Part shown: one piece after another, positions 1-10,244 of the stretch
Position numbering within the stretch: position 1 is the first letter of the stretch
Layout of the letters: each line of letters starts with the position of its first letter
Source: Caenorhabditis remanei
Lineage: Eukaryota; Nematoda; Chromadorea; Rhabditida; Rhabditidae
Direction of reading: 5' to 3'
DNA length: 64,000 bases
NCBI RefSeq assembly: GCF_010183535.1
Contig: NC_071329.1
Span: 17,560,879 to 17,624,878 of the forward strand
Translations under genes and position numbers: made by a program
The notes under the pieces: generated by a model
Told to the model about the DNA's origin: nothing
The model's database searches: none
The model's input: only the letters and a program-made list of their open reading frames with translations

Positions 1-673
1 GTATTTTGATGACTGAATTTCAATGAATAAATTGATTCCCTCTTATATTAAAAATGTCACCACCTATCATAGGGTGGTCATGAAAAATTCGAAACATTTG
101 AAAGTGATGGATGTTTTGAACATCACACATCACTAGAGTGTCGCCTCGCGAGACGAAACTCGCGAAATTTCGGTGCGGCTCGTCTCGGTAGAGTTTGTCC
201 AAAATAATAAAACAAACGTTTTAGAAAAATAAACGGAGAAAAAATATTTGTTCAATTTCTGATTCCGATACTTCAGACAATTTTAAGAAATGCTTATTAC
301 TTACGCAGATGTTAAAAAATCGCTTCAATTCCCGCTCTCCTGACTCAAAAGGAGCCTTAATGGAAGAGTTTTCCCGCGCTACCGCGTACTCCTCTCGGAC
401 AAGATGTTTCCTTAATTATTCGTTTTCCCACCCTTTCCAATACATTTTCGTGCTTTTTATCAATTAACATCGCGAAAAAAATAGACTCACAGAATAAAAT
501 GTATTATTGAAATAATTAGACCTATAATATAATTTCGTGGAAAACTACTAGTTGATGATAGTAGATCAAAATCTTCGGTAGTTTGAGAATCTATGATCTA
601 CTAGAGCGCGCTATTGATCTTTCGATTTTCTTTTAAATTTTCTTTTTTGCCTTCCTCCATCTCCTTTCCCAAA
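1..673. other. intergenic; partial copy of a dispersed coding-like segment
   Basis: No gene is supported here. The stretch at about 240-420 resembles the arms of the foldback at 32.05-32.82 kb: the same order of words occurs (TTCTGATTCCGATACTTCAGA, then AAAATCGCTT, then AGGAGCC, then GGAAGAGTTTTCCC, then CCTCTCGGACAAG). It is therefore a degenerate dispersed repeat. Reading frames in this region are broken. Confidence 0.5.
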
Positions 674-3093
674 ATGAACAGCTCAACAAAAACCTACAAG
701 TGTGAAATTTGTCTCAAAGCATTCCCGCGCCTTTGTGGTAAGTCATATGTTTTGTCATAGCATTTTTTTCTAATGTTTGCATTTTTTCAGATCTGAAACG
801 ACATGAACTTGTTCACACTGATGAGAGACAGAGGCCATTCGAATGCGAATTCTGTCACAAAGAGTTTTCAACCTCTTACTGTAAGTGTTATTAGCACGGC
901 ACGCGTCTCACAACTGCGCTCCACCGAAATGTCCTTGTCTCTCAATTTCGCTTCATTGGTTCCGGTAGAGCGCGGTAGTAAAAAGCATGCCGTGCTAATA
1001 ATGATTGTTCTTGCAGACTTGCACCGGCATTCAGTCATTCACACCGGAGAGATGCCATTCGAGTGTGACATTTGCTTCAAAAAATTCAAGAATTCTTCCG
1101 GTAAGTACATATTTTTGAAAACACTTTCAATTAATTAAGTTATGTCTTTTTCAGACTTGAAACGACATACAGTTATCCACACAGGAGAGACGCCTTTCGA
1201 GTGTGAGATTTGCGGTCGGGAGTTCAATGACAAGTCCAATTTACGTGCTCATGGGTCTACTCATCTAAACAGAAAAAGCATACAGTGCTCGATTTGTGGG
1301 ATATTCACTGGGTAAGAATAATGCGTAATTCGCTTAAAACTCAATATGAAAAATATACCAAAATGTAGATCTCGCCGATTTCTATGTCACTGACCTAATA
1401 CGAACCGCATGGCTTTTTAGGGCCGGGAAAAACTTGCCAAGAAGGCCGAAAATGGAAAAAAAGGCGTTCCAGTCTGGGCAGTGTGAATGACAATGTAAAT
1501 GTCAGTGGATCTTGGTCACTGTAGTTTGGGCTAATGTGCCGCCGGCCGGCCTAGAATGGCTTTTGAATAATATTTGCGTTCTTTGTCGCCTTTCCCCGGT
1601 CCGCGGCACATTATCTGGCCTGTAGTAGGTCAGTTACATAGAACTCGGCGAGATCTACATTTTGGTGTATTTTGCAGCTTTTTGAAAGTGGTCCCCCACA
1701 GTCTTCATCTTTAATATTGTTTCAGAAGGAAAACCACACTACGACGCCACATTCAACGACAACATAATCTAGACGGAGATCATTTGGAGTACGAAGTGAG
1801 ACGATCTACTAGGAATGTATCGAGAGATGGTCATGGAACAACTTCTCAGACAGCTGTTATGGGCAGTAATCAATCAGCACAAAGATATGAGTATGAATCT
1901 TCTGAGCGGTGGAATGGTCGAGTGGATACTAGTAACCGTATGAGAGAACGAATCGACAATAAATGGACATATCAGTTTTCGGAAGTGCCACGTCACAACT
2001 GCAACTCGAAGCGTCTTCCAACTATCCATACAAGAAAGAGTGTCACCTGCCACAAACAATTTGTGCGACCTTTTGGTAATTACATGACTTTCCCAGTATA
2101 ATGTTTCCATATTTTTCTTTGAGAACGGAAACGACATCACTTTGCGGAGCGGCCATTCGAATGTGGAACTTGCGGCCAGACGTTCAAACAGAAGCCCCAT
2201 CTACGTTCACATGAGCTGACTCATCAAGATAATATGTTCAGATGCTCGATATGTGGAATATTTGTCAAGTAAGTAGTTATGTTACACAGGGTCATAGAAA
2301 GTCCATATGAAGCAAGAGGTTTAACCGAAAAGAAGCAAGAAAAATGGGAAAAAGGAGATCTTTATTCGAAACATTTAACTCCCTATCGACTGTCCACGTT
2401 ATAAGCGTGCGATTTGGCTGAGCGGCGACTCAGCCTGCCAAGTCGTGTGCAAACGCGCTTCACTAGACTGCCGGTTTCGCGGGAAAATGATTTGAATTCG
2501 TATGATCCTGTGTGTAATTCACTTTTCGAGAAGGCTCCCGTTTGAAATTCAATAACCTTATAATTTAGACACAAAGCTGGTATTCGACAACACTTACGGA
2601 AACAGCATTATTTCATGGGTGAACAATTGAATGATGCAGTGAAGAATATCTACGAGTCTTCTCGGACGAGGGAGAACGGAACTCATGAAATGACTGACGT
2701 TGACGGTAGTATTCCGATACTGGACGAGAGGTACTTAGGATTGTTGAAAGTTGTTTAAAACAATATGGACGTTTTAGATTTCTGGGAACAAATCTGGAAT
2801 ATCTGGAAGTTGGTCAAGAGTGGAAACCATCGGATCAATTTGTAGATGTTAGCAACACAATGGTAGCGAATACAGAGATGATCGAGCAGGGTTCTCAGAG
2901 AAATGACGATTCTCTAAATTTTAACGATCCGGAAGAAGTTCTCAACAAAGGAAATATAGAGTTAGATCAATTTGAATGGTCGGTACCTCATTTCGAAAAA
3001 ATGGACTATTCAAAGTACCCGGAATTGGATCCAGAAGTATGGTATTCTGGGATTATAAGAGAACAACTTGAGACTAGTCGAATGGCACTTTAA
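674..3093 (+). CDS. C2H2 zinc-finger protein, seven fingers (8 exons)
   Basis: Exons read as 674-737, 791-880, 1017-1100, 1155-1311, 1726-2075, 2124-2268, 2569-2730 and 2778-3093, giving about 455 aa with all phases consistent. Seven C2H2 fingers are visible, for example CEICLKAF...LKRHELVH, CDICFKKF...LKRHTVIH and CEICGREF...LRAHGSTH, with TGE(M/T)PFEC linkers between some. Several introns cut inside fingers, usually after the second cysteine pair. The last third is acidic and finger-free. The protein is presumably a nuclear DNA-binding regulator; target unknown. Introns 2, 4 and 6 each contain a MITE-type repeat. The exon 5/6 acceptor is the unusual TTTGAG. ATG 674 was chosen because it opens the first finger exon. 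Function beyond the family is inference. Confidence 0.8.
887..1001. repeat. MITE in intron 2 of the zinc-finger gene
   Basis: Terminal inverted repeats: TTATTAGCACGGCAC at the left, GCCGTGCTAATAA at the right. The interior carries CTGCGCTCCACCGAAAT and GGTAGAGCGCG in inverted orientation. Relatives occur at 23.17-23.32 kb and, much enlarged, at 32.05-32.82 kb. Confidence 0.7.
1345..1680. repeat. foldback repeat, ACCAAAATGTAGATCT family
   Basis: Arms begin ATACCAAAATGTAGATCTCG and end with the inverse word CGAGATCTACATTTTGGT; both flank ATTCTATGTCACTGAC-like sequence. The same family lies in introns at 7.26-8.09 kb and 15.2-15.56 kb and in intergenic DNA near 51.3 kb. Confidence 0.75.
2370..2510. 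repeat. dispersed 120-bp repeat (GCGCGTTTGC family)
   Basis: Contains TTTAACTCC, GCGATTTGGCTGAGCGG, CCTGCCAAGTCGTGTGC and CCGGTTTCGCGGGAAAA in fixed order. The same unit recurs at 19.44-19.54, 47.85-47.97, 48.04-48.16, 49.92-50.01, 55.91-56.02 and 56.36-56.47 kb in both orientations. Confidence 0.75.
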
Positions 3094-3956
3094 AAGATTG
3101 AATTGTTACGGAATTTTTGCATGTTTTAATTGAATTTATTCTTTCTTAATTTATATTATTGCTCTCAAGATAATTAGAAAAAAAAAATTAATTTATTGCG
3201 ACTTTTCATGGGATTTAGGGATACGCAGTAGTCAAAACTCACAAGGGAAGGTCATGGAGCCATCGGCGTGACCTATATAATTAGAAAGCTGGGAAAATGC
3301 TGATTCCAAATATATATTCTGTTTTTGCCCTTGAGGCCTGGTATTCAGAAAACACAAGGTTAAAGTTTAAACGTACTGTAGTTTCTGTCGTGGGACTCAA
3401 ACCAGTCCTAATTATACTCATTCGGAGCGTCTTGGCAAGCTGAATTTGGAAATTTAGCTGAAAATTGAAATGAAGCCAAACCAGCCGAGACATGGTCGTT
3501 TCAGACATCCTGGAAATATAGCAATCTTCTGATGTAACTTTACCTATACAGTAATTCGCTAGCGTGGCTAATTTGCGTCCTGATTCTTGTTGGGCCCAAA
3601 CTTTGACCTGATTTTTCTCGAATACCAGGTCTCCAGGGCAAAAAACTGAATATATATTTGAAATCAGCGTTTTCTCAGCTTTCCAATGATATAAGTCACG
3701 CCTCACGACTCAATGACCTTCCCTAGTCAGAAAACTTTTTAATAACATGTTAGACGTTAGAAAAAACTTGTAAAAAACATTAATTGCCCTAGCTGAAAAG
3801 GTTTCTGGTGCAGAGGCTGGGGTGCCCTAACCCTTCGGTTACTAGTACGGGGACACCTAGGACATCTTATATAAGGCGTTGCATACCAACAGAACAATCA
3901 GTTATCGATTGATTCATACACACCAGAATTTCCAATCTTCAACACTATCATCGAAA
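3094..3956. repeat. intergenic; foldback element at 3228-3735
   Basis: Arms of roughly 120-150 bp pair: GTCAAAACTCACAAGGGAAG...GACCTATATAATTAGAAAGC at the left with inverse GCTTTCCAATGATATAAG...CTTCCCTAGTCAG at the right. The centre holds a copy of the dispersed word CGTACTGTAGTTTC. A 141-codon minus-strand ORF inside is a by-product of the foldback. A TATA-like TTATATAAGG near 3869 precedes the next gene. Confidence 0.65.
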
Positions 3957-4390
3957 ATGCCAACGACGAGGAATCCACTTGTGTCAGATTTTGCTCATGA
4001 ATTGTTGACGAAAGGAAAAGACAAGACGTGTCGTGATTGTGAGTTTAATTTTTATTCATTTTAAAATCCACTCACCACTTTTTTCCAGACGTCTCTCGAG
4101 GCCACCCCGAGAAAACTGAAAATGACAAAACCTACCACAATTTTTGCTGTGAACTCGACAATTATTGTAAAATCTGGGCGCAAACTTGGTTTTGGCTCAC
4201 CATCGGAGGTGTCATCCTTCTTCTGATCCTCATCTCGATCGGCGGATGTGTATATTGTTGTTGTATTCGGAAACGCAATTCTGGAGGTGCAGATGGTGAC
4301 AGATACACGGTGGAAGAGCCGAAGGAGAAGGAATTGGCGGAGGATTTGTCGGAGGAGGATTCTTCAGAATCGTCGTGTGAATCGGATTGA
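3957..4390 (+). CDS. small single-pass membrane protein, CC-E-C-Q-W family
   Basis: Two exons, 3957-4038 and 4089-4390, joined in phase 1, give 127 aa. A short polar N-terminus leads to FCCELDNYCKIWAQTWFW (residues 46-63), then a hydrophobic helix at about 62-86, then the Cys-rich stop-transfer CVYCCCIRKRN, then an acidic Glu/Ser tail. There is no cleavable signal peptide, so the topology is unclear. Two paralogues in this window (9348-9679 and 20502-21309, minus strand) share the motif C-C-E-x2-[DN]-[FY]-C-[SK]-[FI]-[YW]-x-Q-x-W-F directly before the helix and the same phase-1 intron upstream of it. I do not recognise a named family or function. ATG 3957 was chosen because it is the only in-frame ATG after a TATA-like box. 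Confidence 0.7.
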
Positions 4391-4445
4391 TAGAGATGAT
4401 AGTGAAAAAGAAGATAACTTTACTTGTTTAGACTTTTGAAATTAA

Positions 4446-4451
4446 AATAAA
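4446..4451 (+). terminator. polyadenylation signal AATAAA
   Basis: Canonical hexamer 56 bases after the stop of the small membrane-protein gene; it matches the expected 3' UTR length for a nematode gene. Confidence 0.6.
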
Positions 4452-4499
4452 GTGTTTTTGATTTGAACAATCTTTCCCATAGAAAAGTGAAACGTTTTT

Positions 4500-5215
4500 T
4501 TCACTTCCGACTTCCGACTTCCGTCATTCCACAACTGCGAAATTTAGGAAGAATACATTTCACAGAAATACATGGAAAAATGGTCAAAAATGACATTTTT
4601 TGAAAATTTTACTTCCGACTTCCGTTTTAGAAGAATAACTTCCGCACAACTCTGCCTCATCGGTTTTCATTTCCATTTTCATAAAATGTTATCAAAAGTT
4701 TTCAGACGACTGGCTAGTGCGATCCAATAAATGCGAAATGGCGTAGCCTAGAAATATAAAAACCAAAAGTTCGGCCAGCACTCACCTTGATCATTTTCGA
4801 GCTGAAAATTCGCGGCTTGAGGAGTTTATCCGGGATTTTTGAGTTTGATCATAGGTGTGTCCGAAAACTGTACGGAACTCAAATTGCCAAAACGGAAGTC
4901 GGATGTCGGAAGTTTGGATTTGAAAACGGAAGTCGGAAGTTAACAAAATGTTTTCTAGTCATCACTAAACACAAATTTTGACATTGTTTTCATACAAAAT
5001 TGTATCAAAAACCAACAGGCGAAATTTCCATCGAAAATTCAAAAATTTTTGAAGCCGGAAGTCGGAAGTTAAATTTTCAAAACGGAAGTCGGAAGGTGGA
5101 AGTGGCGGAAGTAAAATTTTTGAAAAGGGAAGTTAAAAGTAAAATTTTCAGAACGGAAATCGGAAGTCGGAAGTCGAAGGAAGAAATTCCGCACAGCTCT
5201 GGTTTGTCCATATTT
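4500..5215. repeat. CGGAAGT-array element
   Basis: The left side carries ACTTCCGACTTCCG, the right side the inverse CGGAAGTCGGAAGT many times; the inner edges contain CCGCACAACTCTGCC and GCACAGCTCTGG. It belongs to a TIR-bounded family with other copies at 7.67-7.86, 8.74-9.39, 11.85-11.94 and 30.21-30.48 kb. The rest of the gap up to 5543 shows no gene. Confidence 0.7.
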
Positions 5216-5543
5216 TTCTACACATTTCGAAATACATTCCCAAATTCCCAAAATCCCTCTATAATGAAGTAGTTAATTGGTGTGTATTCCTGTGTACCGA
5301 GACCTGTTCCCGATTGGACAGTGACAATTAACATTGACAAACAATGAGAGTGTCAACCGATCTTAGATAAAAGTGATAAATCTCAATGTCATCTACAGAC
5401 AGCTAATGGATTTGTCACGCCCTTTTCTTTGTCAAAGATGACAAATATTACTGTGGGAAGAGTGTACTGTGGGAACGAGATAAGACAACCTGCCACCTTT
5501 TTTTTATTTCCCTTCACAATCGTTCTCTTTATTCTCTATCATC

Positions 5544-8500
5544 ATGTCTGCAGGATTGACTCTCTTGAGCAAAAAATCTGTAATTGAGTTCATAGAAGCT
5601 GAAAAAAGGTAAGACGAGTTGATTTTTTTACGAATTCAAAAACACAAAACAAATTACCGATTATAGCAGTTTTTTAACTAAATTACAGAAAAGTGATGAT
5701 TAAATTGACTCAAATTAAACAAAAATTAACGACAATCGCAAAATGTTACTTTAGGCTACTGTAGATGCACCATATCTCACGACAAAATGCACAATTTCTC
5801 AAAAACCTGTTTCTAGCCCCAAAAATTGTCAGAAAATAAGGTTTTTATGTTAAAACTGTTGAAAGCCTATCAAAATAAGCCAAAAAACTCAAAATTCCAC
5901 TCTAGACTCTTGTAGATGCACCATACCTGACGACAAAAAGCACAGTTTTGCCGAAAACTTAGAGAAACACATTTTTATACTTAGAAAATGTCAAAAATCT
6001 CGATTTTGATATGAAAACCGCCCTAACCCATTCAGGAATAGGTTGAAATCTCTCATTTCCACCCTAGACCACTGTAGATGCACCATACCTCACGACAAAA
6101 TGCACAAATTTTCCAAAAAAAAACCCAGAAAACATGTTTCTAGACCAAAAACACCGTCAGAAAACCAGATTTCCACGTTAAAATCATTTCAAATCTGTCA
6201 AAACAAGCTCAAAATCTGAAAATTCTACGCTAGGATACTGTAGATGCACCATACCTCACGACAAAATGCACAAATTTTCCAAAAAAGCTCAGAGAGCATG
6301 TTCCTAGACTTAAAAATTGTCAAAAAACCAGATTTTTATGTTAAAATTGTTAAAAATCTATTGAAATTACCCGAAAATCTCGAAATTCCACTCTAGGCCA
6401 CTGTTGCTAAAATGCTCTAAATATGCTAAAATCTAAAGTTGTCATACTAGAATATGCTGAATCTTATACACTTTACCGTTTGTCGATATAATTTTCCTAT
6501 ATTCAGATTCCTCACCACTTCCCGATGCCCATCACTCCAGAAGATTGATCGACACGTTCCCCTGCGCCTGAAGTCACTGGAATTCCACGATTGGGGTATC
6601 ATCATCAATGGATTTTCGTACAGACTACAAGAAGACAGACTGATTTTCAATAATCAAGTTTCGAGGCGATTACCTGTCAACTTTCCTGTAGCACTAAAAA
6701 TGTTACATGATTATTGGTTGATGGGGAGAAAAGTCTGTGCGAATAGTATGGTATTTCGTCTGGAGAATGATGAAAACATATTAATTCCGCAGATTTCAAG
6801 AATCAGGGTACAAAATTTGGATTCTGGAAATCTAGATCTAGATCTCCTGATTCCAATGATTGACTCTTCAATCCTCCCACTCAAAGAGCTCAGAGTCAAC
6901 TTACAAATGAGCCCGCGGTTCGTGGAACACTGTGAGATATCTCGAAAACTGATCATTATCGATCACGAGATAAATGATGATGCACTTCCACTCATTTTGA
7001 GAATTCTTGCCGAGCCAGAAATCAAGAGTGTGGTATTGGAAGGAGCACCTGAAAACAATGATGGACGGAACTTTGTTCAGCAATGGGTCAAGACAAATCG
7101 AGAAATTGGAAACAGTTTGGACATGTGTCTTCCAGCTGAACGGAGTGCTTGGTGGTTATCCGATGGAACACTTGGCTTTTTGAAAGAGAGCAACGGATTG
7201 TGAGTTGTCATCGTCATACCTGTCAACACGGGCGCCACGTAACTCGCTTGAAAGGCAATGTTATGAGCTGAAAAATATACCAAAATGTAGATTTTGACGA
7301 GTTCTATGTCTGTGACATAGTTGTCAGGATTCCAGACTCCGGATTCCGGGGTTTTTTTTTTAATTCCGGACCCGGATTCCGAATTCCGAACTTTAAAAAT
7401 TTTAATCCGGTTCCGGATTCCACATTCAGGAAAAAGGAAAATTTCAATTCGGTTCCGGATTCCGGATTCCTGTTTCCGGAAGTCAAAATTTTAAATTTTT
7501 TGAGTTAAAAAAAGTTTATTTTTCGGTGTTTGTTCTTAAAAGTAGTTTTCAACTTTATTTAACATTAAAACACTCGAAAATATGACTTGGTCTTGCAAAT
7601 TTAGCTCATTTTTTTCATTTTTTCCCAGTCTGTGCCAAATTAACAATTGGTCATCCGACCCGTAGCAGAGTTGCATGGAATTCCGACTTCCGACTTCCTA
7701 CTTCCGGGCATTTTTATCATTTCGACTTCCGACTTCCGACTTTCGGATAAGAAAAATCACTTCCGACTTCCGGATAAGGAATTTTACTTCCGACTTCCGG
7801 ATAAAAAAATTCACTTCCGACTTCCGGATAAGAAATTTTCACTTCCATGCAACTCTGGCCCTTAGTAGGTCACAGACATAGAACTCGCCAAGATCTACAT
7901 TTTCGTATATTTCTAATCTACAATAACCAAGTACATTGACATTTACATTGACCGGGCTAGTATGGCTTTTTGGCCGTTTTTCTGTTTTCAGGTACTTGTC
8001 CCCCGCCCGCACATTGACAATCCTACCCGTAGTAGGTCAGTGACATAGTACTCGCTGAGATCTACATTTTTGTATATTTTTCAGTTCATAATATTGAGTT
8101 TCAAACGAGTTACGCGACGGGCGGTTTGGTCATCGTGGATTTTCAGAAATTTGCTTCAACTTTTCAAAAATTTGTTTTTTTCAGAATACGCGAAGGAACT
8201 GGGATCTGTACTTTTATACCTATTGACAGTTCATCTGAAATAGTCATTCAAAAGTACAAAAACCAAAAAACGGAGCACATAAAACTGGAAGTGACTCCAA
8301 TTAACCCGTCGTATCGAATGACTTGCGAGAGTTTTTGTCTCCTGATGCGAAATCTCTTTGCGTCAGAACATTTTTATTTCAAATGGTTGTTCTTTTTGGA
8401 AAATGTTATAGTGTATAACAGGTATTCAAAGTGTTTCTTGAAATTTATTTTTATTATTGAAATGATTGTTGTTATAGGGGTTTCTTGCTTTTATGTACCT

Positions 8501-8605
8501 GATTATAACGGAACATTTCTGTATTTTAATATATTTTCAGTTTTCTCAGTTTTAACTGTTCTGATGTTTGCTTTTGCTTTACCAATTAATTTTAATTATT
8601 TTTAA
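5544..8605 (+). CDS. DUF3557-type nematode protein with hydrophobic C-terminal extension
   Basis: Exons 5544-5608, 6507-7199 and 8185-8605 join in phase 2/2 to 392 aa. The start MSAGLTLLSKKSVIEF and SRCPSLQKIDRHVPLRLKSL followed by IIINGFSYRL match my knowledge of DUF3557, a large nematode-specific family of unknown function, often near F-box genes. Exon 3 resumes the family pattern (GTGICTFIPID...EHIKLEVTPI). Where the second copy in this window ends, this one runs on for about 100 residues containing two or three hydrophobic stretches, which is odd. Without exon 3 a TGA at 7201 would end the protein after exon 2. Intron 1 contains a tandem satellite and intron 2 a nested foldback. The exon 2/3 join rests on phase and a good acceptor only. 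Confidence 0.65.
5752..6410. repeat. tandem satellite, about 151-166 bp, four copies
   Basis: The anchor word GTAGATGCACCATA occurs at 5761, 5912, 6074 and 6240; a fifth, broken start lies near 6404. Each copy includes ACGACAAAATGCACA and AAATTCCACTCTAG. The array fills intron 1 of the DUF3557 gene. Confidence 0.8.
7258..8090. repeat. nested foldback in intron 2
   Basis: Outer arms are the ACCAAAATGTAGATCT family (7265-7320 and 7865-8090). Nested inside are an array of TTCCGGATTCC words (7320-7490) and a complete CGGAAGT element at 7667-7862, bounded by CAGAGTTGCATGGAATTCC and the inverse CTTCCATGCAACTCTGG. Confidence 0.7.
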
Positions 8606-9347
8606 TTAATTATAAATCTGTAAATGACATGGAGATTCATCACTTTTATCTAGCATCTGTGGACATATTAAAAGAGGGATTTCGGGAGTTTTGGGGTATG
8701 ATTCAAAATGTATTCAAAAAATATGGGTATTCCTATTAGATCTGTGCGGAATTCCTTTTTTCCACTTCTGACTTTCTTTTTTGTTAACTTACTTCCGAAT
8801 TTCGTGGAAAATGTGCAGAAAATTGTGGAATTTTTGACGGGAATTCCGCCTGGCAGTTTTTGATGAAATTTAGTATGAAATCAACGAAGAAATTTTCCTC
8901 AAATTTGTTATTAACTACCGATATTCGCTTTTAGGACCCAACTTCCGTCTTTTTTTTTCAAAAATTTTATTTGAGCACAGCTCTGGAGAGGAAATTAACA
9001 AATGCCAGTCAAAACCTATCAAGCAAAGTTGCGTGGAAGTGATTTTTTTCTAAAACGGAAGTCGGAAGTCGGAAGTCGGAAGTGAAATTTTGAAAGCGGA
9101 AGTCGGAAGTGAAAAAATTCCCGGAAGTGGGAAGTCGGAAGTCGGAAGGTGGAAGTAGATTTTTTTTCGCAAAGATTTAAACTCCAAAAGAAAAAGTCAT
9201 AAATTCGCGAAATTTAGTGGAAATTAGTCTTTAGCTGAAGAAAAGCCTATTTTCTGTCTTTTCAGACAATTTTTCCTTGTATTTCTGCGAAATTTACTTT
9301 TCCTAAATTCCACCGATATGGAATGACGGAAATCGGAAGTAAAATTT
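8606..9347. repeat. intergenic; CGGAAGT-array element 8740-9390
   Basis: Inverted blocks of CTTCCG and CGGAAG words with TGTGCGGAATTCC and GCACAGCTCTGG edges. Its right end supplies the stop codon and last residues of the adjacent minus-strand membrane-protein ORF. No gene otherwise. Confidence 0.65.
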
Positions 9348-9679
9348 TCAAAACGGAAGTCGGAAGTGAAAAATGCCCGGAAGTCGGAAGTCTTTACTCA
9401 TGACATCTTCCTTCTTTTCACTGACTCCACGACTTCCACGTTTCCGTTTGCGACAAATCAAGAAGAAGGCCACTCCAATGAGGATACAGAACAGGAGAAG
9501 TGCACAACCACCACAAACCATCAGAAACCAGAGCTGAAAATATTTATAGTCAAAATTCAAGAGAACCACTTTGTTTCAATATACCTGTTTATAGAAAGAA
9601 CAAAAGTCAAAAGCCTCACAACACGCGTAGTAACCAACGTATTCCTTCTTGCCACTTGCGTATTCTTTGGATTTGAAGA
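9348..9679 (-). CDS. partial membrane protein, second CC-E-C-Q-W paralogue
   Basis: Two exons are clear on the minus strand: 9585-9679 (95 nt, the same length as in the paralogue at 20.5 kb) and 9348-9533. They encode ACCEAFDFCSFYKQ, LWFLM, a helix of about 22 hydrophobic residues, then basic RKRKRGSRG. The last 14 residues (DFRLPGIFHFRLPF) are translated from a CGGAAGT repeat, so the C-terminus has been replaced by repeat insertion. No convincing first exon is visible upstream, which is repeat DNA. A 37-nt exon at 10031-10067 would fit the phase but looks nothing like the paralogues' first exons. The gene may be a pseudogene. The role is unknown, as for its paralogues. Confidence 0.55.
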
Positions 9680-10030
9680 CTGAAACATTTTCAATGTTGT
9701 CTGATAAAACTTTCATTGCTGTATTCAGAATCAGAGCACCAAGACGCGTTGAATGACTATAATCATGACCAGAATCCAATCAATTTGAATTTTTCAACTG
9801 TTATGCGCCTTTAAACTACAGTAACCCGGGCGGTTTCGTGGTGAGACTCTACGTAAAGCGAATTGGGTCGATAGTATAGTCATTCGAAGCGTCTTGATGA
9901 GCTGAATTCAAATGTAGCATTAAAAACCCGATTGGGTCAAGTTTTGAGGTTGAAAACTCGATTTTTAATAATTTTAGTGGATTTGGATCGGATTTTATGC
10001 AAAATCCGACACTCGTTGAACTTTCATTAC
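9680..10030. repeat. dispersed repeat between exon relics
   Basis: Contains GCGCCTTTAAACTACAGTAACCCGGGCGG and TTCGTGGTGAGAC, words of the repeat families that fill introns at 37.5-49.4 kb, plus CATTCGAAGCGTCTTGA. No gene is seen. Confidence 0.5.
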
Positions 10031-10216
10031 AATATCCTTGTCTTCTTGGTGTAAATTGTGATACCATGGTTTGTAATCGTTGGAAAAAAGAAATCCAGCG
10101 TCGCGAATTTCTGTCTTTGCGAACTTCAAATAATCAGGGCACCATTCAATGAATGCTTTAACCATCTCTTCAAAGCTTGGATTTTTTGTAGTTTTAGCAA
10201 GATTGAAAAATTGAAA
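10031..10216 (-). pseudogene. isolated coding-like exon, unrecognised
   Basis: On the minus strand a frame bounded by an acceptor (CGATTAG, which also contains an in-frame stop) and a possible donor (GTAATG) encodes 62 residues of protein-like composition, including FEEMVKAFIEWCPDYLKFAK and AGFLFSNDYKPWYHNL. Both ends are phase 0. I do not recognise the family and see no partner exon on either side; it abuts a TIR element at 10.25-11.70 kb. It is either an orphan exon of a broken gene or a captured fragment. Confidence 0.35.
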
Positions 10217-10244
10217 CTAATCGATATTCACATTTTTTATCAGT

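Noticed and set aside
3281..3706. 141-codon minus-strand ORF
   Set aside because: Lies wholly inside a foldback repeat and reads through both arms; no domain-like composition.
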